Shown: positions 1-9,245 of the stretch, piece after piece
Position numbering within the stretch: position 1 is the first letter of the stretch
Layout: every line of letters begins with the position of its first letter
Source of the DNA: Tianweitania sediminis
GTDB lineage: Bacteria; Pseudomonadota; Alphaproteobacteria; Rhizobiales; Rhizobiaceae
Direction: 5' to 3'
Assembly: GCF_017813335.1 (NCBI RefSeq)
Contig: NZ_JAGIYY010000001.1
Coordinates: 434,001-498,000, forward strand
DNA length: 64,000 nucleotides
Program-made: the position numbers and the translations under genes
The notes under the pieces: generated by a model
Told to the model about the DNA's origin: nothing
Seen by the model: only the letters and a program-made list of their open reading frames with translations
Databases searched by the model: none

Positions 1-171
1 TCCGGCATGGTGATCGTGTGCGATGGGACGGAAGACGCCGACCGCCGGTTGGAACGCGTCCTTTGGAACGATCCGGCTACCGGCGTGATGCGCCATGCCG
101 ATGCCGGCTATGAGGAAGCGATCGACTGCGCCAAGGAAAACGGCCTCAACTTGCCGGGCATTCTGGGCTGA
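1..171 (+). CDS. hutU: Urocanate hydratase, C-terminal end (partial)
   Basis: The open frame enters from the left edge and ends with TGA at 169-171, giving the last 56 residues. They contain the run [17 protein letters not shown] and end in GLNLPGILG, which matches the very conserved C-terminus of urocanase. The enzyme converts urocanate to imidazolone propionate in histidine degradation, using tightly bound NAD in the cytoplasm. The next gene starts two bases after the stop and is hutD, which supports a hut operon running in from the left. The catalytic and NAD-binding parts lie outside the window. Confidence 0.93.
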   Translation, partial: SGMVIVCDGTEDADRRLERVLWNDPATGVMRHADAGYEEAIDCAKENGLNLPGILG

Positions 172-173
172 TC

Positions 174-752
174 ATGCGCTTCCTGCCGGCTAGCGGCCAC
201 AAGCGCATGCCGTGGAAGAACGGCAAGGGAATGACCACGGAGATCGCGGTTCATCCTTCCGGTGCGTCCGTGGCGGATTTCGAGTGGCGGATTTCCACCG
301 CCAGCGTCGCCGAAGATGGCGCCTTTTCGCTGTTCGAAGGCGTCGACCGGACCCTGGCCGTGCTTTCCGGAGAAGGCATTGATCTTCTTGTCGGGCAGGC
401 CAGTCCGGTGCGCCTTCACAAGAACAGCCTGCCGTTCCGGTTTCCTGCCGATGAAGCAACGTCTGCGGTGCTTCTGGACGGGGCGATCACGGACCTCAAC
501 GTGATGACCCGCCGCGGCCGCTGGGAGCACGATGTCGCTCGTTTCGCCCTGGAGGGTGCCTTGAGCCTGTCGATCGGGGCAGAAGTCGTCCTGATCATCG
601 GTCACGAAGGGCTGGTGCGGGTTTGCACGAAGGACGAGGAGCAGCCTCTTGGACCTCTGGACGCGGTGGTGACGAGCGGCGGAAGCTTCGTGTTGCAATC
701 CGATGGCCAAGGCTGCAGCTTCTTTATCGTCACCCTCGGCTTCGTGTCCTGA
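174..752 (+). CDS. hutD: HutD family protein
   Basis: This 192-residue protein matches the HutD family: the N-terminal part has MPWKNGKGMTTEIAVHP and the run FEWRISTASVAEDGAFSLFEGVDRTL, typical of these small double-cupin proteins. HutD has no proven catalytic role. In pseudomonads it has been proposed to limit histidine use or to bind a pathway intermediate. The ATG lies two bases after the hutU stop, so the two are surely co-transcribed. No signal peptide or membrane segment is visible, so a cytoplasmic protein is expected. Confidence 0.9.
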   Translation: MRFLPASGHKRMPWKNGKGMTTEIAVHPSGASVADFEWRISTASVAEDGAFSLFEGVDRTLAVLSGEGIDLLVGQASPVRLHKNSLPFRFPADEATSAVLLDGAITDLNVMTRRGRWEHDVARFALEGALSLSIGAEVVLIIGHEGLVRVCTKDEEQPLGPLDAVVTSGGSFVLQSDGQGCSFFIVTLGFVS

Positions 753-823
753 GCCTGATCCCTGCGGGTTGACAGGGTGGTCGTTTAAGCCGCAACCCTG
801 CCAGCCCTTAAGGCTGAACCTCC

Positions 824-1663
824 ATGCTTCGCACCTTTGCCAGATCCTTCCTGCTTTGCTGCGGCCTGTTGGCCGGAGCACCGGGCTTTGCGGCAGAACC
901 GATCCTTCCCAACCTTTGGGATCCGAAGGAGCGCATGCCGAAGCCGGATCTCGGCGAGGTGGAACGGCTCCGCTTCATCACGACCACCGAATTTCCGCCT
1001 TTCAACTTCATCGATGAGACAGGCCGTTTGAGCGGCTTTCATGTGGACCTTGCCCGCGCGATCTGCGCCGAGCTCGCGATCACGGAGCGATGCCAGATCC
1101 AGGCGCTGCCTTGGGACGAACATCGCCAGGCGCTGGAAGATGGAGAGGGCGAGGCGCTTCTGGCTGGCCTCGCCGTCACCGAAGAAAACCGCCGCACGCT
1201 GGCCTTTTCGCGACCCTACATGGTGTTTCCCGCCCGCTTCATGGCGCAGCGCACCGATCTCGTGGAGCCAACGGCTGAAAACCTCGCCGGCCGAACCGTT
1301 GGCGTCATGACGGGCTCGGCGCACGAAAGAATGCTGCGCGACCTTTTCCCCGGCGTCACCGTTCAGGGCTTCGACGACTTCGAGGCCATGCTTGCGGCGG
1401 TTCAAACCGGCATGATCCCGCTCGCTTTCGGCGATGGCATGCAGATCAGCTTCTGGCTCGGCGAAAGCGAAAGCGCCAATTGCTGTTCCTTTGTTGGCGG
1501 ACCCTTCATCGCACCCGAATATCTCGGGCAAGGGCTGGCTGTCGCCGTTCCGCTCGACCAGCCGGTGCTGCGTCAGGCGATCGACTACGCGCTTCACCAA
1601 ATCAGCGCCAAGGGGACCTTTGCGGAACTTTACCTGCGCTATTTCCCGATCGGCTTCTTCTGA
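824..1663 (+). CDS. Periplasmic substrate-binding protein (SBP family 3)
   Basis: The 279-residue product starts with a clear signal peptide (about residues 1-24: basic start, hydrophobic core, cut near GFAA-EP). The mature part has the family 3 solute-binding pattern: RFITTTEFPPFNFIDETGRLSGFHVDLARAIC, then LAVTEENRRTLAFSRPYM and GRTVGVMTGSAHERML. Such proteins usually bind amino acids for ABC importers, but no permease or ATPase gene is nearby, so this is an orphan binding protein or a secreted sensor. The downstream gene converges on it and the two overlap by 25 bases. The ligand cannot be read from the sequence. Confidence 0.85.
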   Translation: MLRTFARSFLLCCGLLAGAPGFAAEPILPNLWDPKERMPKPDLGEVERLRFITTTEFPPFNFIDETGRLSGFHVDLARAICAELAITERCQIQALPWDEHRQALEDGEGEALLAGLAVTEENRRTLAFSRPYMVFPARFMAQRTDLVEPTAENLAGRTVGVMTGSAHERMLRDLFPGVTVQGFDDFEAMLAAVQTGMIPLAFGDGMQISFWLGESESANCCSFVGGPFIAPEYLGQGLAVAVPLDQPVLRQAIDYALHQISAKGTFAELYLRYFPIGFF

Positions 1664-2475
1664 GCCGCCCGCCTGAACGGAAAGCGGAGCAACCAGAACA
1701 GGCCTGTCGTTTCTCGCCCCCGAGGCGCCTTCAAACCGATCTCCATCCCGCCGTGCCCCGCAGCCGGCTGCGCCAGATAGGTGCCGAACAAGCGGTCCCA
1801 CCAGGCAAAGTTGAAGCCGTAGTTTGTGTCGGTTTCCGCGGGGGTGCTGGAATGATGAACCCTGTGCATGTCGGGCGTGACGATCACCCGCCGCAGGATC
1901 CGATCAACGCTGCCGGGCAAGCGAATGTTGGAATGGCTGAACATCGCGCCGGCATTGAGCACGATCTCGAACAAAAGGACGGCAAAGGGCGGGGCACCAA
2001 ACAGAACCACAACCAAGGCCTTCCAAACCATGGATGCTAGGATTTCAACGGGATGAAAGCGCAGTCCCGTGGTGACATCCACCGCGGTATCAACATGGTG
2101 GACGCGGTGAAAGCGCCAGAACAGCGGCACTTTGTGGCTCGCCACATGCTCGGCCCAAACTGCGAAATCGAGGAGAACAAAGGCAAGGAGGCCGGCTGGA
2201 CGCGGCGGCACTTCCAGGATCCGCAGCAATCCAAAGTCGTTCGCCTGCGCCCACAAAGCCGCTCCGACGGCCGCAGCTGGGAACGCGACCCGCAAGATCA
2301 CGGAAGAAAGCACCACGAGGCCGAGATTGGCGACCCACCGTCGGCTTTTCCAGGCGCCCCGCAGTTCGTCGCGCTCCAAGCGCGGCGACCAAAGCTCCAA
2401 GGCAGCCATCCCGCCGAAGATGGCAAGAAAGGCGATCAGGCGGACGGTCGCTTCGGCGGGCACAACAGGGTCCAT
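1639..2475 (-). CDS. Sterol desaturase / fatty acid hydroxylase family membrane protein
   Basis: The 278-residue protein has several hydrophobic segments and the di-iron histidine clusters of the fatty acid hydroxylase superfamily: HVASH, then FHRVHHVD, an isolated His in FSHSNIRL, and MHRVHHSS followed by NYGFNFAWWDRLFGTY. These clusters bind two irons for O2-dependent hydroxylation or desaturation of a lipid at the membrane. The substrate is not predictable; relatives act on sterols, carotenoids or ornithine lipids. The 3' end overlaps the convergent binding-protein gene by 25 bases. The ATG at 2475 is the upstream-most plausible start, and the segment beginning VRLIAFLAIF follows at once as the first membrane helix. 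Confidence 0.85.
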   Translation of the reverse strand: MDPVVPAEATVRLIAFLAIFGGMAALELWSPRLERDELRGAWKSRRWVANLGLVVLSSVILRVAFPAAAVGAALWAQANDFGLLRILEVPPRPAGLLAFVLLDFAVWAEHVASHKVPLFWRFHRVHHVDTAVDVTTGLRFHPVEILASMVWKALVVVLFGAPPFAVLLFEIVLNAGAMFSHSNIRLPGSVDRILRRVIVTPDMHRVHHSSTPAETDTNYGFNFAWWDRLFGTYLAQPAAGHGGMEIGLKAPRGRETTGLFWLLRFPFRRAAQKKPIGK

Positions 2476-2531
2476 CCGCTTTATGTCGCGTCAGCCCGCC
2501 TCAGGTTCAAGCAGGCTGGCGCAGCCGACGC

Positions 2532-3281
2532 TCAAACGTGCTGGCCACCATTGATGTGGATTTCCGAGCCGCTCATGTAGGAGGCTTGGCTCGAACACAG
2601 GAAAAAGATGATGTCGGCCACTTCCCCCGTTGTTCCCAAACGGCGGAGTGGGATGCCTTCCACGATCTTTTCCGTGCCGGGCGACAGAATCGCCGTGTCG
2701 ATCTCACCCGGTGCGATGGCGTTCACGCGGATACCATGGGGGCCGAAATCGGCGGCCATTTCGCGGGTCAACGAGCCCAGCGCCGCCTTGGAGGTCGCGT
2801 AAGCGGTGCCGGCAAACGGGTGCACCCGCGTGCCGGCGATAGATGTGACGTTGACGATGGAGCCTTTCGCCGCCGCGAGCTCCTTGAAAAGGCCGCGGGC
2901 CAGCATGATCGGGGCGAAGAAGTTCACCTGAAACACATCGCGCCAGACATGCATCGGCGTGTCGATGGAGTTCATGCGGTTGCCGCTCTTGAGCTTCGGC
3001 GAAATGCCCGCATTGTTCACCAGCGCTTGCAGCTGGTCGCCGCTCGTTTCCAGGCGATGCCGGATCTCGGCGACTGCACTGCCCACATCTTCCGGATCCG
3101 ACAGGTCGATTTTGATGTGGTCATCCGGGCCTGCCGGCCACGGGCAGTCTTCGGAGAAGTCCTGCCGCGAACAGGTGATCACGCGCCACCCTTCGCGGGA
3201 AAATCGTTTCACGGTGGCATGACCGATCCCACGGCTCGCGCCCGTCAGAACCAGCGTTTTTCTTCGATCGATGTCAGCCAT
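2532..3281 (-). CDS. SDR family NAD(P)-dependent oxidoreductase
   Basis: The 249-residue protein is a classical short-chain dehydrogenase. It has the cofactor-binding TGASRGIGHA near residues 13-22, NNAGISP for the NAG motif, the Ser in VTSIAGTR, and the catalytic YATSK (Tyr and Lys), followed by GIRVNAIAPGEIDTAIL. It would reduce or oxidise an alcohol or keto group with NAD(P)H; the substrate is unknown. It lies upstream of the hydroxylase gene on the same strand with a gap of about 56 bases, so the two may be co-transcribed. The C-terminus MSGSEIHINGGQHV is typical of the family. Confidence 0.9.
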   Translation of the reverse strand: MADIDRRKTLVLTGASRGIGHATVKRFSREGWRVITCSRQDFSEDCPWPAGPDDHIKIDLSDPEDVGSAVAEIRHRLETSGDQLQALVNNAGISPKLKSGNRMNSIDTPMHVWRDVFQVNFFAPIMLARGLFKELAAAKGSIVNVTSIAGTRVHPFAGTAYATSKAALGSLTREMAADFGPHGIRVNAIAPGEIDTAILSPGTEKIVEGIPLRRLGTTGEVADIIFFLCSSQASYMSGSEIHINGGQHV

Positions 3282-3355
3282 GCGGCGGGTCTCCAGCCCC
3301 GGCTATGTAGCGAAGCCGCGACCACAATGCGAGCCGGCGGATGCTTCCTGCCCGA

Positions 3356-5521
3356 TCAATTTCCCAAGATGATCGACAGGATGCTTTTGCTGCTCGCCGT
3401 GCTTTCGCCAACACCGACCGCCGGCCGGCGGACCGCGCCGGTTGCCGGGTTTTCGGCCTCGTCGCGCTGAAAGCCCGCGGGCTCGATCGCCTGCAGCGGG
3501 ACAGCTTTTTGCGCGGATGCACCGATGATGGCGTCGAGCTTGGGCTGTGCGCGGTAGAACTCGACCCCCGGCAGTGGCACAGGTGGCAGCCCTTCATGGG
3601 CAGCCGCCATGAAATCATGCCAGGCAATGGTTGCGAGCGAGCCGCCCGTTGCGTTCTTCATCGGCTGGCCATCATCGTTGCCGAACCAGACGCCCGTGGT
3701 GAGGTTTGCCGTATAGCCCACGAACCAGGCATCGCGCGCGTTCTGCGTGGTGCCGGTTTTCCCGGCCGCCGGCCAGCCGAAGGCCGCCCGCTTGGCGGTG
3801 CCGGCTTCAACCGTGCGCATCATCATGGCATTCATCATGCCCACGATGTCCGGACGGACGACGCGCGGTGTGTTCTTCGGCTTGAACTCATAGAGGACCT
3901 CGCCCGCCGGGTTAGTGATCCGCCTGATGAAGTGCAGGTCGGCTTTGAACCCGCCATTGGCGTAGGGAACGTAAGCGGCCGTAAGTTCCAGCGGCGTTAC
4001 ATCCGACGTGCCGAGCGCGATGGATGCGTTGCGGTCCAGCTTAGAGTTGATGCCCATGCGGTGGGCGACTTCAATCACCCGGTCGACACCGGCGTCGCGG
4101 GCAAGCTGTGCGGCCACCGAGTTCAAGGACTTGGCCAGCGCGTCGGTGAGAGTGACCCGACCATAATACTTTCCCTCGTAGTTCTCCGGACGCCATTTCC
4201 CGATTGCGACCGGCGCATCATTCCGGGTGGAGTCCGGTCGCGCTCCTTGTTCGAGGGCTGCCTGGAACACAAAGGGCTTGAACGCCGAACCAGGCTGGCG
4301 CCGCGCTTCCGACGCGCGGTCGAATTGGCTTTTCGCGTAATCGTGGCCGCCCACCATGGCGCGGATGGCGCCTGAATTGTCGATGGATACAAGCGCACCC
4401 TGGCTGACGCGGTTCTTGGCTCCGTTCTGATCAATCAAGGTGCGGATCGACAGTTCGGCAAAATGCTGCAGCGTCTGATCAACCGTGGTTTCCACGATGA
4501 TGTCGCTGCCGACCTCGCCAATCAGATCGGGAACTTCATCCATGACGCGGTCGGCGACATAGTTTTCCGAGCCGGTCCAGTAAGCCGCGGCGCGGGCGGC
4601 CGGCGCACTCATGGCCGAAGCAAGGTCCGTGTCGGCAATCGCGCCCTGGTCGCGCATGGCAGCAAGCACCACCTGGGCGCGTTCTTCCGCAGCTTCCGGG
4701 TCGCGCGCCGGCGACAAGCGCGAGGGCGCTTTCAGAAGGCCCGCCAGCACGGCAGCCTGAGACAGGGTGACGTTGCGGGCGGAGACGCCGAAAAAGCGAC
4801 GCGACGCCGCTTCCACGCCATAGGAGCCCGAACCGAAATAAACGCGGTTCAAGTAAAGTTCGAGGATCTCTTCCTTTGAGTGCTGCCGCTCCAGCCAAAG
4901 TGCCAGCATGACTTCCTGCACCTTCCGCTCGATGGTGCGCTCAGGCTTCAGAAACAGGTTCTTGGCCAGTTGCTGGGTCAGCGTCGAGCCACCCTGCGCC
5001 ACGCGTCCTTCCAGGACGTTCTGTACAAAGGCGCGCGCGAGGCCGATCGGATCCACGCCAAAATGGTCGTAGAAGCGGCGATCCTCGATTGCCACGACGG
5101 CCATGGGAATGAAGGGCGACATTTCGTGCAGCCCGACCGCTTCGCCGCCATTGGCGCCACGATTGGCGATCAGCATGCCGTCGACCGCGACGATTTTAAC
5201 ATTGGGGGCTCGGTCCGGAACCTCCCACGTGGTGGCGCTGGGCATGCGAGCTGCATAGAAGACCACCAGGCCAGCGGCGGCGATGCCGCCCCAGAGTCCC
5301 AGCACGAGCGACCAATAAACAGCCTTGCCAAACCAACCGAACAGTCCGCCGCGCAGACGGGATGCGCGCCCGCCTCGACCTTTCGCGCCTTTTCCCGCGC
5401 TTCGCGATTTCTGTTTCGCTGGCCGCACAACACGATCCTCAGCGCTCACGGACAACTCATCGCCCGTCGAGGCTCCGCCGAAGCTCGGTTCGATGCGCTT
5501 GACCTTGGTTCTGGATGCCAT
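3356..5521 (-). CDS. mrcA: Penicillin-binding protein 1A (bifunctional transglycosylase/transpeptidase)
   Basis: This 721-residue class A PBP builds and cross-links peptidoglycan in the periplasm. The N-terminal 60 residues are basic and cytoplasmic, followed by one membrane anchor at about 68-90. The glycosyltransferase 51 domain has the catalytic EDRRFYDHFG (Glu146) and GGSTLTQQLAKNLFL. The transpeptidase domain shows all three motifs: SAFK with Ser412 and Lys415, SLN at 464-466, and KTGT at 587-590. The length is on the short side because the OB-type insertion seen in many 1A proteins seems reduced. The symbol mrcA is used in the broad PBP1A sense; ponA would be equally valid. Confidence 0.92.
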   Translation of the reverse strand: MASRTKVKRIEPSFGGASTGDELSVSAEDRVVRPAKQKSRSAGKGAKGRGGRASRLRGGLFGWFGKAVYWSLVLGLWGGIAAAGLVVFYAARMPSATTWEVPDRAPNVKIVAVDGMLIANRGANGGEAVGLHEMSPFIPMAVVAIEDRRFYDHFGVDPIGLARAFVQNVLEGRVAQGGSTLTQQLAKNLFLKPERTIERKVQEVMLALWLERQHSKEEILELYLNRVYFGSGSYGVEAASRRFFGVSARNVTLSQAAVLAGLLKAPSRLSPARDPEAAEERAQVVLAAMRDQGAIADTDLASAMSAPAARAAAYWTGSENYVADRVMDEVPDLIGEVGSDIIVETTVDQTLQHFAELSIRTLIDQNGAKNRVSQGALVSIDNSGAIRAMVGGHDYAKSQFDRASEARRQPGSAFKPFVFQAALEQGARPDSTRNDAPVAIGKWRPENYEGKYYGRVTLTDALAKSLNSVAAQLARDAGVDRVIEVAHRMGINSKLDRNASIALGTSDVTPLELTAAYVPYANGGFKADLHFIRRITNPAGEVLYEFKPKNTPRVVRPDIVGMMNAMMMRTVEAGTAKRAAFGWPAAGKTGTTQNARDAWFVGYTANLTTGVWFGNDDGQPMKNATGGSLATIAWHDFMAAAHEGLPPVPLPGVEFYRAQPKLDAIIGASAQKAVPLQAIEPAGFQRDEAENPATGAVRRPAVGVGESTASSKSILSIILGN

Positions 5522-5600
5522 TCCCTGCCCGTCCCCTGCACAAGCAGGCTCCGGTGCACGGTAAATGCGGCTCCTTTAGGGGTGGTTAACCCTGCCTCGT

Positions 5601-5831
5601 TCAGCGCTGGAGAAGATCAACCAGATGCCAGGCGGCAAAATCGTCGCTGGCGAGGTAGCGCTCCCACACGCGATCATCGATCTGCGTGGATTGCCGACAT
5701 GCCACAATGGCTTCATAGTGCCGAAATTCCCGCGCGGCAGGACCGATGCGGAACGGCAAGATCCGCAATCCCGAGGCTGGCGTTTGCCGACGGCCGGCGC
5801 GACGCTTCATTGGCCGCTTGGGCGCAATCAT
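5601..5831 (-). CDS. Small basic protein of unknown function
   Basis: The frame gives 76 residues from ATG 5831, which has a strong purine-rich ribosome site (GGAGGGGAG) about six bases upstream; an ATG 48 bases further upstream lacks such a site. The product begins with a very basic stretch (KRPMKRRAGRR) and continues with ordinary-looking protein such as HYEAIVACRQSTQIDDRVWERYL. I do not recognise a family. There is no membrane segment or signal peptide. It lies between the divergent acyltransferase gene and the PBP1A gene, 80 bases before the latter. The overlapping plus-strand frame looks less protein-like. Confidence 0.5.
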   Translation of the reverse strand: MIAPKRPMKRRAGRRQTPASGLRILPFRIGPAAREFRHYEAIVACRQSTQIDDRVWERYLASDDFAAWHLVDLLQR

Positions 5832-6032
5832 GAGAAACTCCCCTCCACCACCAAGTTCCTCCCCGTGGCTTGTGAGCATCTGCCGATCTTTTAAGCAGAT
5901 CTGCCTGCGCTGGCATCATCCTTTGTTTAGCACACAAACCAATTTCCGCTACGTCAACGTCGAAGGTTCACCCCGTTAAAGCACCTTTCAGAGTGCCGCG
6001 GTTATAGCGCATCCAGGAAACGGGGTGGCAAC

Positions 6033-7127
6033 ATGTCTGCGAGCGCGCGCGTTGACTGGGTGGATGCGGCCAAAGGACTGTGCATCATCTTCGTGGTGAT
6101 GGTGCATGCGGTTCTGGGGGTCGAACTCGCTGCCGGCGAAAACGGCTGGATGCACCACGTCGTGAGCTGGGCGCGCCCTTTCCGAATGCCGGATTTCTTT
6201 TTGATTTCCGGGCTCTTTCTCGCGCTGACGATCGACAAACCCTGGCGACGCTACCTTGATCGCAAGGTTGTGCACTTCGCCTATTTCTATGTCCTCTGGG
6301 TCACGATCCAGTTCGCTTTCAAGGCGCCCGGCATGGCCATAGAAGACGGCGTTGCGACGGCCGCCAGCAACTTCCTCCACGCCTTCGTCCAGCCTTTCGG
6401 CACCTTGTGGTTCATCTATATCCTGCCGATCTTCTTTGTTTTCACGCGGCTGATCCGCCGGTTGCCGGTTTGGCTGGTGGTTGCCTGGGCAGCGCTTCTT
6501 GAGATCCTCCCCGTTCACACCGGCTGGCTGATCTTCGACGAGTTCTGTGCCCGCTATGTCTACTTCTATGCGGGATATGCGCTGGCCAAGCTCATCTTCT
6601 CCTTTGCCGACGCTGCCCGTGCGCGTACCGGCACAACCCTCGTTGCGCTCGGGGTGTGGGCTGTCGTGAATGCGGCGCTGGTGTTCACACCCGTGCCGCC
6701 GGCGCTCACCTTCCTGGTTGCACACGAAATCGGCCATACCGGCGGGATCGGCGGCCTCGCCGAACTCCCTCTTGTCAGCCTCGTGCTCGGCTTCCTCGGC
6801 GCCGGCGCGGTGGTGGCGGTCGGCACACTCGCCGCCCGCATGGCGTCCATGAGCTGGCTGACCTGGCTCGGCGCCCATTCCATCGTGGTTTACCTGGCGT
6901 TTTTCCTTCCGATGGCCGTTGCACGCGCCGTGCTGCTCAAGCTCGGCGTCATCGATGACATTGGGACGATGGGGCTGCTGGTCACCGTTGCGGGCGTCAG
7001 CGGGCCGGTGATACTTTACGCCCTTGTGCAATGGAGCGGATACGGCCGCTGGCTGTTCGAGCGGCCGGGCTGGGCGTCACTCGAGCACAACCGCGCCAAG
7101 GCGGAGCGCCCGATCGCCGCCCGATAA
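6033..7127 (+). CDS. Acyltransferase family membrane protein
   Basis: The 364-residue protein is dominated by hydrophobic helices, about ten by eye, and begins with RVDWVDAAKGLCIIFVVMVH, the usual opening of the acyltransferase 3 superfamily (RxxxxDxxKGxxIxxVVxxH). PFRMPDFFLISGLFLAL follows as the second conserved element. Members transfer acetyl or other acyl groups to surface sugars or lipids; the substrate here is unknown. The ATG at 6033 follows a GGGGTGG sequence. No polysaccharide genes are close by, so the genomic context does not narrow the role. Confidence 0.85.
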   Translation: MSASARVDWVDAAKGLCIIFVVMVHAVLGVELAAGENGWMHHVVSWARPFRMPDFFLISGLFLALTIDKPWRRYLDRKVVHFAYFYVLWVTIQFAFKAPGMAIEDGVATAASNFLHAFVQPFGTLWFIYILPIFFVFTRLIRRLPVWLVVAWAALLEILPVHTGWLIFDEFCARYVYFYAGYALAKLIFSFADAARARTGTTLVALGVWAVVNAALVFTPVPPALTFLVAHEIGHTGGIGGLAELPLVSLVLGFLGAGAVVAVGTLAARMASMSWLTWLGAHSIVVYLAFFLPMAVARAVLLKLGVIDDIGTMGLLVTVAGVSGPVILYALVQWSGYGRWLFERPGWASLEHNRAKAERPIAAR

Positions 7128-7137
7128 GCGTTGCGGA

Positions 7138-7767
7138 TCAGCTATGGGCGAAGATGTCTTCGTCCGGCCAGCCCATGAGGTCGAGCCTGGCGCGGGTCGG
7201 AAGAAACTGGAAGCAAGCATCCGCTTCTTCCATCCGGTTCTCACGATGAAGCCGTGACGCGAGGATCTCGCGCAACCGATGCAGGTACAACACGTCGGAC
7301 GCGGCATAATCCAGCTGCTCGGGCGTGAGTTCCGGTGCGCCCCAATCGGACGACTGCTGCTGCTTGGAGATGCCGACGCCGAGAAGTTCGGCGCAGATGT
7401 CCTTCAAGCCGTGACGATCCGTGTAGGTGCGGGTCAGGCGCGACGCAATCTTGGTGCAAAACACCGGCTCCGGCATGACACCGAAGGCGTGGTAAAGCAC
7501 AGCCAGATCAAAGCGGCCAAAGTGGAACAGCTTGGTGATGCCGGCATCGCCAAGCAGCTTCACGAGGTTCGGCGCTTGCGTCTGCCCCGCTTCGATCTGG
7601 ATCACGTCGGCGGATCCGTCACCCGGTGAAATCTGCACCACACATAAGCGGTCGCGATGCGGGTTGAGGCCCAGCGTTTCCGTGTCGATCGCGACCGCGT
7701 CGACGCGGTAGTTCTCGAGATCCGGCAGGTCGCCCTTGTGGAAGCGGATGGTCGGCTTGGTGTTCAT
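7138..7767 (-). CDS. rnd: Ribonuclease D, short form
   Basis: The 209-residue protein is a DEDD-type 3'-5' exonuclease. Motif I is AIDTETLGL (Asp28, Glu30), motif II is HFGRFDLAVL (Asp87) and motif III is YAASD (Tyr154, Asp158). It lacks the C-terminal HRDC domains of E. coli RNase D, the common short form in alphaproteobacteria. The likely role is trimming tRNA precursors and other RNA 3' ends. The ATG overlaps the stop of the upstream peptidase gene by four bases (ATGA), so the two are translationally coupled. Confidence 0.9.
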   Translation of the reverse strand: MNTKPTIRFHKGDLPDLENYRVDAVAIDTETLGLNPHRDRLCVVQISPGDGSADVIQIEAGQTQAPNLVKLLGDAGITKLFHFGRFDLAVLYHAFGVMPEPVFCTKIASRLTRTYTDRHGLKDICAELLGVGISKQQQSSDWGAPELTPEQLDYAASDVLYLHRLREILASRLHRENRMEEADACFQFLPTRARLDLMGWPDEDIFAHS

Positions 7768-9152
7768 TTGGCAAGTGCGTCCAGGATGCGGGCCCAGGAG
7801 CGCTGGCCCTTGCGGAAGGATTCGACGTCATATTTCTCGTTCGGCGAGTGGATCCGGTCGTCCGACAGGCCAAACCCCACCAGCAGGGACTCCATGCCGA
7901 GGTAGGTCTGGAAGTCGCCCACGATCGGGATCGACCCGCCCATCGCGATCATTACGGCAGGCTTCGGCCATTCGTCCGATAGCGCCGCTTGCGCCTTGGA
8001 CAGATAGGGTGCGTCGTAAGACAGCTGGATGGCCGGCGAGCCGCCGTGATCCTTGCCCCAGTCGGCGCGGCAATCGACAGGCAGCCGCTCTTCCACGAAG
8101 CGCTGGAATGCAGCACGGATTTTTGCCGGATCCTGCTTGTGCACGAGGCGGAAAGACACCTTGGCAGTTGCCTGCGCCGCAATCACGGTCTTGAAGCCCT
8201 CGCCCGTGTAACCACCGGTGATGCCGTTGAACTCGGCCGTCGGGCGCGCCCACACCAGTTCAAGGATGGAGCGGCCTCTTTCGCCGGAAGGCTGCGACAG
8301 GCCGATCGGGCCAAGGAAGTTTTCATTGGTGACGCCCAGGCTTTTCCAGCTTTCCAGGATCTGCGTCGGGGTTTCTTCGACCCCCTCATAGAAGCCCGGA
8401 ATGGTGACGCGGCCATCCGCATCATGCAGGTCGGCCAGGATCCTGGCGAGCACGCGGATCGGATTGGCGGCGGCGCCGCCGTAAGAGCCGGAATGCAGGT
8501 CGCGATTGGCCGCGTGGATCGTCAGTTCCACCCCCAGGATGCCGCGCAGGCCAACGGAGATGGCCGGTGTTTCGCGGTCCCACATGCCCGTGTCGCAAAC
8601 CAGCGCGAAGTCGGCCTTCAGTTCCTCCTTGTGCGCTTCGAGGAACGGCTTCAGCGAGGGCGAGCCGCTTTCTTCCTCGCCTTCGAACAGGATCGAGATC
8701 CGGCAGGGAAGCGCGCCATGTACGGCGTTGTAGGCGCGGCAGGCTTCCACAAAGGTCATGATCTGGCCCTTGTCATCGGAGGAGCCGCGGGCGCGGATCA
8801 CATCCACGCCATCCTCCGCCTTTTCCACAACGGGATCAAAGGGGTCGCGGGCCCACAGATCGAGCGGATCGACCGGCTGCACGTCGTAGTGACCGTAAAA
8901 GAGAACATGTGGGCTGCCGGCAGGACCATCGGCATGCGCCACCACCATCGGGTGACCGGGCGTGTCGCGTCGTTCAGCCGTGAACCCGATGCTTCGCAGG
9001 TCTTCCACCAGCCAATCCGCGGCTTGCCGGCAGGATTGCGCAAAAGCGGGATCGGTTGAGATGGAGGGAATGCGCAGGAAGCCGAACAAACGCTCAAGGC
9101 TTGTGGGGAAATCCCGATCGAGCTGATCAAGTACAGGGGAAAGGGCAGCCAA
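7764..9152 (-). CDS. M20 family peptidase (dipeptidase-like)
   Basis: The 462-residue protein has the metal-binding pattern of M20 peptidases: FYGHYDVQPVDP (His and Asp ligands), GSSDDKGQ with the second Asp, and FEGEEESGSPSL with the catalytic Glu pair; HSGSYGG marks the start of the dimerisation domain. It would hydrolyse dipeptides or related amide bonds with two zinc ions in the cytoplasm; no signal peptide is seen. It is the first gene of a two-gene unit with rnd, overlapping it by four bases. The exact substrate cannot be assigned; names such as CNDP-like dipeptidase fit equally. Confidence 0.9.
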   Translation of the reverse strand: MAALSPVLDQLDRDFPTSLERLFGFLRIPSISTDPAFAQSCRQAADWLVEDLRSIGFTAERRDTPGHPMVVAHADGPAGSPHVLFYGHYDVQPVDPLDLWARDPFDPVVEKAEDGVDVIRARGSSDDKGQIMTFVEACRAYNAVHGALPCRISILFEGEEESGSPSLKPFLEAHKEELKADFALVCDTGMWDRETPAISVGLRGILGVELTIHAANRDLHSGSYGGAAANPIRVLARILADLHDADGRVTIPGFYEGVEETPTQILESWKSLGVTNENFLGPIGLSQPSGERGRSILELVWARPTAEFNGITGGYTGEGFKTVIAAQATAKVSFRLVHKQDPAKIRAAFQRFVEERLPVDCRADWGKDHGGSPAIQLSYDAPYLSKAQAALSDEWPKPAVMIAMGGSIPIVGDFQTYLGMESLLVGFGLSDDRIHSPNEKYDVESFRKGQRSWARILDALAK

Positions 9153-9245
9153 GTTTCAGGCCTCCAAGGGAATGCGTGCCAGGATTCGCGCGCGACCCTA
9201 GTGGATGGCGGCTGGAATGCAACAACTGGTGGGGGGTGTACCGGG

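Noticed and set aside
5807-5833. GGAAC-N16-GTT on the minus strand before the 76-residue gene
   Set aside because: It ends only four bases before the ATG, so transcription would start inside the gene; taken as chance within the purine-rich ribosome site.
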